Both the position numbers and the translations under genes were made by a program. Of a stretch of DNA of 64,000 bases, positions 26,694 through 37,054 are shown one piece after another; position 1 is the stretch's first letter, and the number at the start of each line of letters is the position of its first letter. The DNA is taken from NCBI GenBank assembly GCA_964498075.1, contig CAZCGA010000016.1:10084-74083 (forward strand), in the 5' to 3' direction. The stretch comes from CAZCGA01 sp964498075. Lineage in GTDB: Bacteria; Desulfobacterota; Binatia; HRBIN30. The notes under the pieces were generated by a model, which had not been told where the DNA came from, did not search any database, and was given only the letters and a program-made list of their open reading frames with translations.

Positions 26694-26748
26694 TGCGCAA
26701 ACGGCGGCAGCTCTCAACTGGCTGAACCGATCAGAAGCGTAGAGGATC

Positions 26749-29116
26749 ATGGCATTGAACACCTCGGAACCCGAAACATCGGAAGCTCGGAAGCGTCTCT
26801 GCGCTTTGGTGGAGTACGTCGAAGAGCTCGTAAAGCAGGCCGAGAAGCCTGTCTTCGCGCTTACCGACTACAAGAACGTCCTCTACTACGAGTCCGATCT
26901 CAAGGGTCAGGTTGGTGTCCACCACGACATTGAGGACGAGGACGGTCCAATCTGGCTGAAGATCGAGCGTCTGCGACGAATTGACCCACCGGCAGTGCCC
27001 GACCCTGTTCGCGGCTGGGTTATCGTTGGCCGCGACCCGTTCCGCGAACCAACGGTGGAGACTGTGCGTGTCGAGACGATGCGCAAGGACGAGGCCGCCA
27101 AGCTTGTCGAGCAAGGGCTGGTGCCGGAAGACGACGTGCAACCAACGCCGAAGACGGGCTTGCCCAGAGGCCACGTCGATGTGGTTATGCGACTGGAACG
27201 GTTCGGAGACGTAAAGACGGCCGTCGAGCAGTACATCAGCGGCCCGTGGCGCGAATGGGCGGAGGCCGAAAAACCGCGACGTCAGACGATCGCTATCTAC
27301 GACGCCTTCTTCAGCCTCCAGCAGACGATCCAGTCGGACCCGGAGCATCCGATTGAGATAGTCTGGGGCGTTGGCGTCTCACGGTGGAAGGTCCAAGGAA
27401 CCGAGATCGATCATCCGTTGATCGAGCAACTGGTCGAACTTGACCTTGAGTCTCGCGATGGTGCGATCCGAATTCGACCACGTGCTGTGGAGCCCCAACT
27501 CGCGCTTCGGCCATTCTTCGAACTCGACAATGATGGCGCCCCGCAAGTCAGAGAATTCGGGAAGGAGTTCTTGGCCCAAGCCGCAGAGGAGAAGGAAGTC
27601 TCGCCGTTTCGCCCTGACACGTTTGCACCCATTATGCGGCAGGCCGCGACCCAGTTGGATACGCGCGGCGCGTATTATCCGGATCAAGTTCGCGACATCA
27701 CCGATCGTACCGTACCGCCCGCGTCCGAGAACCTGATCGTGACTGACACGTGGGCAATCTACGCCCGCCAGCGATCAAGCAACGTGCTCCTCGGCGACCT
27801 CGGCCGGCTCAAGACCGCTGTCGACGAGGCCAACGAACTGCCAAGCGCGACGAGGCGGCTCGTGACCCAACCCTCCAACGTCCGCCCGCAGCGGACGCCG
27901 GTGATCGACATTGGAGGTCCAGGTACTGAAGGCTCCGGTAGCGGCCAAGGAACCAGTGGCGAGGAACGGGAAGAGCCAGAGGGTTTCTTCTTTCCGAAAC
28001 CTTTCAACGAGGAGCAAATTGCCATCATCAAGCGGCTTGAGACGGCGGACGGGATGGTAGTCCAGGGTCCACCGGGAACGGGTAAGACCCACACCATCGC
28101 CAACATCATCTGCCACTGCTTAGCAACCGGGAAGCGCGTCCTGGTTACCTCCAAGGCTGCCGAGCCGCTCGCGGAAGTACGCAAGCACATCCCAGAAGGC
28201 ATTCGTGATCTCGTCATCAGCTTACTCAGTACCGAGCGCGAGGGCTTGAGACAGTTGGAGCAAGCCGTCCGCATCCTGTCGAACACGGCTGTGCGGGCAG
28301 ACGTGGACCAGCTCAAGCGCGATATTGCCGCCGGCCAGCGCCGCGTTATCGAACTGCGCGAAAGGATCGAGAAGATCGATCAGGAGCTGCGCGGCTGGGC
28401 TGAGAAGCACCTCACGAAGATCTCCCTGCGCAGTGAGAAGAGCGAGGACGGGCTGACGCCAGCGGAACTTGCCGAGCATGTGGTTCGTGAGCAAGACAAG
28501 CACGCCTGGCTGCACGACGAGTTGGATCTCGACGCGAAGCACGAACCCCGCTTTGCGGATGAGGACGTGGCGGCGGCTCGCAGCGCACGAAAAGCTCTCG
28601 GCGCTGACTTGGTCTACCTCGGTAAGGTCCTACCCAGCATGGCCGACCTGCCAGACGCGACCGCCATCGCAGGGTTGCACCAGAACTTGATCGACGCCGC
28701 AAACTTGGAACAAAGGATCGCTCGCGAAAGCTGGCCGGCCTTGTCGATGACCGCACGCGACGCAGCGAGTCGGGCGGAAGAGCTGCTGACGGTCATCGAG
28801 CATGTCATCGAGTTCTTCGATGCCACTGCCGACAGGCGTTGGCTTGTTCGACTCTTCGAGCTGTGGCGACGCAATGGCCTGGATAGCGACAGCACTCGGC
28901 TGTTCAACGAATTGATTCCAATCATGTCGGCAATTGCCGATCGGCGCCCAGACATGCTTCGCAATGCCTTGCGCATCCCGCACGGGGCGGAGAGTCATTT
29001 GGAGGTGGCGCAAGCCGTAGAGAGGTCGGTTCGCGGCAAGCGGCCGTTCGGTGCCATCCCCTTCGGCAAGACTGAGGCGAGGGCTTTGCTGCAACGGATC
29101 GAGGTCCAAGGCCGGC
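26749..29116 (+). pseudogene. Giant SF1 helicase/nuclease, 5' part up to the IS21 insertion
   Basis: First 789 codons of a large UPF1/DNA2-like superfamily 1 helicase. The N-terminal ~420 residues are a family-specific domain (FALTDYKNVLYYESDLKGQ, IWLKIERLRRIDPPAVPD). The ATPase core starts with FNEEQIAIIKRLETADG and Walker A VQGPPGTGKTHT near residue 445. A long coiled-coil insertion follows (LKRDIAAGQRRVIELRERIEKIDQEL). The frame is open to 29116, where an IS21-family element begins; translation then stops 17 bases inside it. The missing part resumes exactly at 32780. The family occurs in defence islands with a C-terminal nuclease. This copy is broken. Confidence 0.9.
29112..29116. repeat. 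Target site duplication, left copy (CCGGC)
   Basis: CCGGC directly precedes the left end of the IS21-family element. The identical five bases follow the right end at 32775-32779. Five bases is within the usual range for IS21-family transposases. Confidence 0.9.
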
Positions 29117-29149
29117 TGTTGCCGGCGACGTGAACGCGCGCAAATCTGG
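29117..29149 (+). repeat. IS21 left terminal inverted repeat (istB side)
   Basis: 33 bases starting TGTTGCCGG and ending CAAATCTGG. By my hand alignment it agrees with the right end at 22 of 33 positions; the agreement is concentrated in the first TGT and in the inner GCGxGCxAATCTGG block. A weaker inner copy (GATCTGCGG) lies near 29189, as expected for the multiple transposase-binding repeats of this family. Confidence 0.8.
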
Positions 29150-29205
29150 TGAAGTCGCCGAAGCTTGAAATTGTGGATCCGAGCAGCAGCGTTGATCTGC
29201 GGTGA

Positions 29206-29667
29206 TCATCGCTGGTGGCGGCGTGGTGGATCGAGCGCGCCGCGGATGAGATGGTGAATGGTGGCCGGATCATCTTGTTCGAACTGGTCGTCGGTTGTCT
29301 GGGGGCGCGCCGCCTCGAAGCGCGGTTGCGCGGGGAGCGAGAGTACCTGGAAGCGCGTGCCGTCGAAGGCGATGAGGTCCTTGGTGATCAGCGCGTTGCG
29401 GGCACGCAGGTAGCTCTCCAGCGGGACCTCCAGCAGCGAGCAGATCGAATCGTAGTGGTAGAAGCTCAGGCCATTGCGATCGGCGGCCAGCACGAGCAGC
29501 ACGTAGAGGCGTAGCTCATCGGGGTTGAGCGAAGCGAAGAAGCCGTGACGCAAGAAGCGATGCGGCAGGAAGGCAAAGCTCTGGTCCCCGATGGAACGCA
29601 GGCGCTCGGGCAGGATGGGTGCGCGTTGGATGACGCCACGCCGTGTGGGTTCGGGTGGCTCACTCAT
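29206..29667 (-). CDS. Winged-helix-like accessory protein of the IS21 element
   Basis: 153 aa. The central part looks like a replication-initiator or DnaD-type winged helix: LNPDELRLYVLLVLAADRNGLSFYHYDSICSLLEVPLESYLRARNALITKDLIAFDGTRFQVLSLP, that is, helix, helix, recognition helix, then a beta wing. The N-terminus (IQRAPILPERLRSIGDQSFAFLPHRFL) and acidic C-terminus flank it. Its start overlaps the istB stop by eight bases, so it is part of the transposition operon. Similar proteins accompany this subgroup of IS21-type elements. A role in target choice, or in regulation of istAB, is inference. Confidence 0.7.
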   Translation of the reverse strand: MSEPPEPTRRGVIQRAPILPERLRSIGDQSFAFLPHRFLRHGFFASLNPDELRLYVLLVLAADRNGLSFYHYDSICSLLEVPLESYLRARNALITKDLIAFDGTRFQVLSLPAQPRFEAARPQTTDDQFEQDDPATIHHLIRGALDPPRRHQR

Positions 29668-30419
29668 GGTCGTTGCCTGGCTTGCGCTGTTTGCGGCTGC
29701 GAGCCTTTTGCGCCGCGCGCTCCTTGGCTTCCTTCAGGCAGTAGCTGTCGGCTTCGATGGTCAGGATCTCGGCTTTATGGACCAGGCGGTCGATGATGGT
29801 GACCACGGATGTGGCGTTGGGGAAGACCTGATTCCATTCGGCGAAGGGCTTGTTGGTGGTGATGACCGTTGGGCGCTGTTGGTAGCGTCGGGTGACCACT
29901 TCGAAGAGCAGGTCGGCGTAGCGTGAGTCGTAGGACAAATACCCAAGCTCATCGACCACGAGTAGCGTCGGGCGGCAGTAGTGCCGCAGGCGGCGGTTGA
30001 GTGCAGCGGTGGAGTCCTGAGCGGCCAAGTCGTTGAGCATGGCGCTGGCGGTGGTGAAACGAGCGCTGTGGCCGGCGAGTAAAGCCAGGTGAGCGAGGTT
30101 CTTGGCGATGGTTGTCTTACCGGTGCTGTTGGGGCCGATCAGGACGACGTTGGCGTTCTCGGCCACAAACTCCAGCGAGCACAGCTCTTCGAGGGCCGCG
30201 CGGTCGATCTTCTTGGGCCACTGCCAGTCGAAGTCGCACAAGGGCTTGAAGGGGCCAAGGCGGGCAAAGCGCAGGCGGCGCTCCAAGGAGCGACGCTGGC
30301 GCTCGGCCTGTTCGTACTTGATGACGATGGGCAGCCAGTCGAGGTGGCGTACCTCGTCCCAGTTGGCGAGCAGACCAAACAGGCCGCGCCGGCGCAGTGC
30401 GGCGCGGCGATTGTCGTCC

Positions 30420-30442
<23 letters not shown>
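29660..30442 (-). CDS. istB: IS21-family helper ATPase IstB
   Basis: 260 aa AAA+ protein that assembles on DNA and selects the target for IstA. Visible are Walker A IGPNSTGKTT (Ser-Thr where most IstB have Gly-Val), the FTTASAMLNDLAAQDS segment, Walker B LLVVDELGYLSYDSRY, and sensor I TVITTNKPFAEWNQVF. The start at ATG 30442 lies 23 bases inside istA in another frame, the usual overlap for this family. The C-terminus is rich in Lys/Arg (RAAQKARSRKQRK). Confidence 0.92.
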
Positions 30443-31928
<1,486 letters not shown>

Positions 31929-31952
31929 GCTGCCCCCCTCGCCGCCGGCCGC

Positions 31953-32444
31953 TCACCGCCGCCAGCGCTGCAGCCGAGCCCAGCGCGGCGCCGCCGCTCC
32001 ACACCACGCGCAGCGCCGCAGGCCACGGGGTTGCTCGCGGCGCCGCGGCTGCCGGCACGGGCGTGCTGGCGCCGCTGTGCCATCGGTGGCTGCCCGATCG
32101 GGCAGATCCATTGCCATTGCTTGTGCATGATTGTCGACCTCCTTGTGGCCGCCGACATTCGCACCGCCATCGTGCGTCGGGAATCGGTGATGCGTCACTT
32201 TCTCACGCCGCCGCTGGCGCCAGCGACTCTGCCGCCGGGCATGGTGCAGGCGACCGTGGAACGTCTGCTGGTAGCGCCGGCCTGCCGCCCGCGTACATGC
32301 GCGCCGCGCCTGGCCAGCACACGGGTCGGGACAATACCGCTGCCCATGATCGCAGCGCCGGCACACTCGCAGCTGCTGGTGACACCGTGCGCAATTCAAC
32401 AGTCGGTCGCTGGTAACGACGATCGCAATCCCTCCAGCCCCCAA
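31953..32444 (-). CDS. Cysteine-rich accessory protein of the IS21 element
   Basis: About 163 aa from a TTG start; the precise start is uncertain. A zinc-ribbon-like cluster is clear: CARCHQQLRVCRRCDHGQRYC followed by PDPC. It leads into a very basic segment (RRACTRAAGRRYQQTFHG, HHARRQSRWRQRR) that ends VTHH. A second CAWCG motif lies near the C-terminus. I recognise this arrangement (Cys cluster, RRY, basic stretch, VTHQ-type end) from open frames located beside IS21-type transposases in other proteobacteria. It probably binds nucleic acid; its role in transposition is unknown. Confidence 0.6.
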   Translation of the reverse strand: MGAGGIAIVVTSDRLLNCARCHQQLRVCRRCDHGQRYCPDPCAGQARRACTRAAGRRYQQTFHGRLHHARRQSRWRQRRREKVTHHRFPTHDGGANVGGHKEVDNHAQAMAMDLPDRAATDGTAAPARPCRQPRRREQPRGLRRCAWCGAAAPRWARLQRWRR

Positions 32445-32741
32445 AAGGCTGGACAGGTGCTGTCGAACGCGTCATTGTCCCTACGGGACACGCGCTATCG
32501 ACGATCGGCGCAGACCTCCCCGAAGGCTCGAGGCGGCTACCTCGGGCCTTCACCTTTTTCAGAGCCCGCCCCTCCTATCGCGCCTGCGCCGCGCAGAACA
32601 CCGCGCCGCTCATTTGCACCACGCCCGCCGACGCAGCGTCCGGAAGTAGCGAGAAGAAATCGAATCAGATCTACGAAGAAGATGGATCGAAACTCAGACG
32701 AAACCCTGGTGAACGATTCCGGCTGCGCCGCACGCCCTGCG
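32445..32741. other. Non-coding right arm of the IS21 element
   Basis: About 300 bases between the cysteine-rich gene and the right terminal repeat. Long open frames here on the plus strand have Arg/Pro-rich compositions typical of shadows. The segment should hold the promoter of the element. An inner GATCTGATTCG copy near 32670 resembles the terminal AATCTGG block and may be a secondary transposase site. Confidence 0.5.
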
Positions 32742-32774
32742 CCAGATTCGCACGCTTCCTGTCAGCCGTTCACA
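32742..32774 (-). repeat. IS21 right terminal inverted repeat (istA side)
   Basis: Read on the minus strand it begins TGTGAACGG and ends GCGAATCTGG, matching the left end in the outer TGT and the inner block. It is followed immediately by the CCGGC target copy at 32775-32779. Confidence 0.8.
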
Positions 32775-32779
32775 CCGGC
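32775..32779. repeat. Target site duplication, right copy (CCGGC)
   Basis: Identical to 29112-29116. Removing 29117-32779 joins the reading VQGR to PPESTEDWQKV in one frame of the helicase. Confidence 0.9.
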
Positions 32780-35700
32780 CGCCAGAATCCACCGAAGATT
32801 GGCAGAAGGTGGCCGCATACCTCGACTGGCGTCGTGAAATCTCGGAATTCATTCGCAAGTGGACAGCGATCGGAGAGGAGTTTGACCTGCCGCCGCTGGA
32901 GAACGAAGGGGACCGCACCGGCAAGTGGATCGCTGACACATCGAGACTCCTGCATACAGCCTGGTGCATTCTTGAAGAACACGGCCCACGGATTTCTTCG
33001 GAGGTGAAGGGGCTGTTCGCGCAGGGAATTGACGGGCGCGCTGTTATCGAGTCGAAACCCAGCGCCCTTGCGGCGGCCGAAGCCGTCAGGCTGAATCTCT
33101 CCAAAATCCGCCTTGCTGGTTCACGCGCCACGCGGGCTGATTTGATCAAGCGTTTGGCCGCCTGCTCCGGCGCCGTGGTCGAACAGATGAGCACCTTCGT
33201 TGAGAAGGACCTCGGGACTCCTGATCTGAGCGCGCAACAAATTGGTTACAGATGGGAAGCTCTATGCCGAGAGCTGACCCGGATGCAAAACCTCAGACCG
33301 CACCTAGCGGAAGTTGGACGGGTGGCGGACCTGATCCAGGAGTCAGGTGGAGTCAAATGGGCCCAGCAGCTTCGGACTCAACCTGCCGGCGACACGGATG
33401 ATCCATTGGCGCCGGGGGCATGGCGGGAGAGCTGGCAGTGGGCGCGCATCTCGGGGTACCTGCGCCGCATTGACGGTCGTGAGCGCATCCGCGAGCTGTC
33501 CCGGCGGCGACTCGAACATGAGGACGATTGCAGAAGGACGTTCGGTGAAGTGGTCAAGCAGAGAACCTATCTTGGGCTGAAGGAGAGTCTAACCGAGTAT
33601 GTGTTGTCTGCCCTTCAGCGATTCACGGCAGCGCTTCAGAAGATCCCCGCGAGCCGTCACGCAAAGACAGGCTCACTGTATCGCGGCTTCGCCCGCGTCG
33701 CGATGGAGCAGTGCTATGCTGCAGTACCCTTGTTGGAACATGCCGACATGGAGGGTTTCCGAGACTCTACCTGCGGAACTCGGTTCGTTCGATGTGGTCA
33801 TTGTGGACGAGGCCTCCCAGTCGGACATAGGCGCTCTTCCCGCGCTTATGCGAGGCAAGAAACTCCTGATCGTCGGAGATGACAGACAGGTGAGTCCAAC
33901 GGCTGCATTTGTTCCAGCAAAGACACTTCTGCTGCTGCGCCACAATTATCTCAAAGAACAGCCCTTCGCGGATTCTCTCCTACCTGGGAGTTCCCTCTAC
34001 GACTGGGCCAACGCGGCATTCCCGGGTACACGGATAATGCTTAGAGAGCACTTCCGCTGCGTAGAACCGATCATTCGTTTCAGCTTCCAGTTTTATGAAG
34101 AGCCGATCGTTCCGCTCCGCATTCCAAAACTGTCAGAGCGGCTGGACCCTCCTCTCATCGACGTTTACCTGCCGCATGGGCGTAAGGATAGACGCAAGAT
34201 CAACCGAGCCGAAGCCCAAGCCATCGCGGACGAAGTCGAAGCGATCGTGAAGCATCCCCGCTATGCCAACCGCACGATCGGAGTTGTGTCATTAATCGGC
34301 GCAGAACAGGCACAGTTCATTCAGCAACTGCTGCTCGATCGGATCGGTGAGGAGACGTTCCATCGCCACAAGATCGCCTGCGGCGACTCCGCGACGTTCC
34401 AAGGCAAAGAACGCGACATCATGTTCGTCAGCATGGTGTTGGACCCTAATGATTAAGGCGAAGACCGGTCGCACGTTCGAACAGCGCTTCAACGTGGCCC
34501 TGAGTCGCGCGCGGGATCGGATGTACCTGTTCCGCTCGGTTGAGGAGCAGGATCTAGACAACCCTCGGGACCTGAGGTTGAAGGTCATCCGCCACTTCAG
34601 AGACCCAATGCCGAAAGAGCAACGGCCCGCCAGTGAACTGATCGATCTCTGCGAATCAGAATTTGAGCGTGATGTGTTCAGGCGCCTGGTGCACCTTGGC
34701 TACTGCGTAACGCCTCAGGTTGGGGTCGGTAGCTGGCGCATTGACCTCGTCGTCGAGGGGGAGAACGACCAGCGCCTTGCCGTCGAGCTTGACGGATCGC
34801 AGCACATCGAAACTTGGTTAGAGGATCTTCGACGCCAGCGAGCAATGGAACGGATGGGTTGGCGCTTCTGGCGCTGCTGGGCATCGAGCTTCCGCCGTGA
34901 TCCCGATGGCTGCATGGCGGACCTTGTGAGCGCGCTGACCGCTAGGCACATCGAGCCGATTGGGCGAGAGGCACGGAAAAACATCTACAGCGAGCATCGC
35001 GCTGTCGAAGTCACCGAGCCCCGCACGTCCGACAGTGAGCTCGCCTCCCCTTTGGCGGAACCCGTTGTCGAGATCGGGGATGGTGTAGTGGTTTCCTACG
35101 AAGATGGACCGGTGCACCAAGCGACGCTCGTGGTTGCAGCCGCGCAACATGATCCAAGCATGGGCGTCTTCAAATCATCCAGTCCCGCAGGCGTGGCACT
35201 CCTGGGAGCAGGCATCGACGACGAGGTGACCATCTCGGTCGGTGACACGTCGAGGCAGGCTACCATTCTGGCGATCGACAAGGAGAAGATACCGAGGGGC
35301 AGCAATGAGACACCTACGGCTCCTGAACCTATGGTGGTCGAGCGGGGTCCTTCGCGCGCGATCGTTGAAGGATTCCGGCCGCAGCCATCCGTTGCACCGA
35401 AGGCCGATCATCGCGCTCCGGAGACATCGCGCACTGCGAGCAGCCGAAGCCGTCGGCAACCAGAGCAAGGAGGAACAGCCGGCAACCCGATCCTAGAAGA
35501 GCTTCAGGCTCTCGACGCACGATTCGAAAACCCGCGGTGCTCTCAGTGTGATAGTGCGGCTCATTTTGCCATCAACGACGAGGGTCCAGTGGTCGCGTGC
35601 GCCAACGGCGAATGCAAGAAAGTCGAACGCGCTGACGTCCAGACGTTACAGCGCCTTGCGGAGCGTCTCGGTGTCACTTGTTACCAGTGCAAACTCACGA

Positions 35701-35804
35701 ACCTCGAGAGCAAATCAGGCAAGTTCAGCAATTATCTCAAGTGCCGAAACGACGGGGCGAACAACTCGTGGCAAGCGGTCAGCGACCGCCTTCGGAGGGG
35801 GTAG
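32780..35804 (+). pseudogene. Giant SF1 helicase/nuclease, 3' part with two single-base insertions
   Basis: Continues the helicase after the IS. In order: coiled-coil stalk (YLDWRREISEFIRKWTAIGEEF); DEAD-type motif II VVIVDEASQSD; motif III VGDDRQVSP; motif V ATFQGKERDIMFVSMV; motif VI ALSRARDRMYL. A Vsr/MTES_1575-like PD-(D/E)xK nuclease domain follows (WRIDLVVEG, then LAVELDGSQH), then a linker domain and two zinc-ribbon pairs (CSQCDSAAH..CANGECKK; CYQC..CRND). The frame shifts twice by +1: an extra C in CCC at 33727-33729 and an extra T at 34453-34454. With both removed and the IS excised the whole gene is exactly 1797 codons including stop. Confidence 0.88.
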
Positions 35805-35805
35805 G

Positions 35806-36228
35806 TTGTGTCGGGTCCCGAAGGAGAACAAGAAGAACGGCGAGCCGGAGAAGGTCATCGTCAATACCGTCGCCGACTTCCTGAACAGCGACGGCGGCAC
35901 GCTGCTCATCGGCGGCGGCGACGACGCCACGCTCATCGGCCTGCAACACGACTACCAAACCGTCCACAAGAAGAGCCGCGACGGCTACGAGCTGTTCCTC
36001 CACGACCTGCTGCTCAACACCGTCGGCAAGGACCTCACCCCGCAGCTCGGCATCACGTTCCACGCGCTCGACGGCAAAGACCTCTGCCGCGTCGCCATCC
36101 AACCAAGTCCGCGACCGGTGTTCATCAAGGAAGGCCAGTTCGAGCACCTCTACGTCCGCACCGGCAACTCGACGCGGCTGCTGACAACCAAGGAAGCCAT
36201 CGACTACTGCAAGAGTCGGTGGACCTAG
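35806..36228 (+). CDS. AlbA_2 (Schlafen-type) ATP-binding domain protein, probably N-truncated
   Basis: 140 aa from TTG 35806, which has a GGAGGGG site but only two bases after the helicase stop. The sequence EKVIVNTVADFLNSDGGTLLIGGGDDATLIGLQHDY and the later FHALDGKDLCRVAIQPSPRPVFIKEG..EHLYVRTGNSTR are the core of the AlbA_2 domain. The usual start (N-terminal ~150 residues in long homologues, ending in a KENKK-like stretch) is absent, so this is probably the end of a larger protein. Such proteins are frequent in defence islands. It may or may not be translated. Confidence 0.6.
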   Translation: MCRVPKENKKNGEPEKVIVNTVADFLNSDGGTLLIGGGDDATLIGLQHDYQTVHKKSRDGYELFLHDLLLNTVGKDLTPQLGITFHALDGKDLCRVAIQPSPRPVFIKEGQFEHLYVRTGNSTRLLTTKEAIDYCKSRWT

Positions 36229-36278
36229 GCATGGCTCGCACCGCCCGAACCTGAATCGGCAGGCGGCTCCGGGCCTAC

Positions 36279-36716
36279 GTGGACACTTCCGTCTTCGGCG
36301 GCGTTCACGACGCCGAGTTCCACGTCGCGAGCGAGCGCTTCTTCGCTGCCGTGCGTTCAGGTACGATCGTCATCATGGTGAGCCCGGCCACAACGATCGA
36401 AATCGGCAATTCGCCCGAGGCGGTGCAAGACGTGTTTGGGCGGCATGCACCCTTCATGGAGCCGGTCGAGAACACCGCCGAGGCAGCGCGATTGGCTGAC
36501 GCTTATCTGGCCGCCAAGGTCGTGCGCCGGGCGGCGCGAGTGGACGCCCTTCACGTCGCCACGGCGTTCGTTGCCCACGCCGACGTGCTGGTCAGCTGGA
36601 ACTTCCGCGATATCGTTCAGCTCAATCGCGTTCGTGGATTCCACGCGGTCAACCTGGCGCATGGGTACCCGCTCATTGAAATACGATCGCCGCTCGAGGT
36701 GCTGGATGAAGACTAA
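36279..36716 (+). CDS. PIN-domain protein (VapC-like toxin)
   Basis: 145 aa if read from GTG 36279 (VDTSVFGGVHD). The first acidic residue of the PIN site (YVDTSV), a mid Glu (TTIEIGNSPE), and the later DALHVATAFVAHADVLVSWNFRDI are present, giving the usual cluster of acidic residues for metal-dependent RNase activity. An in-frame ATG at 36231 would give seven residues and then a TGA at 36252-36254, directly before the segment RRLRAYVDTSV that normally begins the family. Either the GTG is used, or the gene carries a nonsense change. Its 3' end overlaps the companion gene. Confidence 0.72.
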   Translation: MDTSVFGGVHDAEFHVASERFFAAVRSGTIVIMVSPATTIEIGNSPEAVQDVFGRHAPFMEPVENTAEAARLADAYLAAKVVRRAARVDALHVATAFVAHADVLVSWNFRDIVQLNRVRGFHAVNLAHGYPLIEIRSPLEVLDED

Positions 36717-36909
36717 GGCGTTCGATTGCGTGGAGATGAAGCGTCGCGCGCAACGCGGGTTGCGTACCGCGTTGGAGGGAAAGACACCCGAGGCGCAAGC
36801 CGCCGAGATCGCGCGGCGGGCTGAACGCAATCCAGTTTGGCAGGAACTCCTTCGTGGCAACGCCAAGTCTCGTCGGGTCCGCAAGCTTGGATCCAGACCT
36901 CCGCAATGA
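36706..36909 (+). CDS. Small companion of the PIN protein (putative antitoxin)
   Basis: 67 aa, starting at ATG 36706 inside the last codons of the PIN gene. The opening KTKAFDCVEMKRRAQ and the body EGKTPEAQAAEIARRAERNPVWQELL predict one or two helices; the tail is basic. Such short genes follow PIN toxins in many genomes and are taken to be antitoxins. The order is toxin first, which is opposite to classical vapBC. No DNA-binding motif is seen. Confidence 0.6.
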   Translation: MKTKAFDCVEMKRRAQRGLRTALEGKTPEAQAAEIARRAERNPVWQELLRGNAKSRRVRKLGSRPPQ

Positions 36910-36954
36910 CTTGGGTCCCTTCTCGTTTCCACGATCGCTGAACAAATCGGCAGA

Positions 36955-36974
36955 AGCAGGCGTGGACGCCTGCT
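36955..36974. repeat. 20-bp inverted repeat upstream of glyS
   Basis: AGCAGGCGTGGACGCCTGCT forms a nine-base perfect stem around GG. It lies about 80 bases before glyS. With such a small loop it is more likely a REP-type element or a bidirectional terminator than an operator. No T-run follows. Confidence 0.4.
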
Positions 36975-37054
36975 CCACCGCGGCCATCGAATCCCGCCCA
37001 TGACGGAACGCCAACGTTGCCGCTCCGCGGTCGACATGGTACTTCGACCGGACG

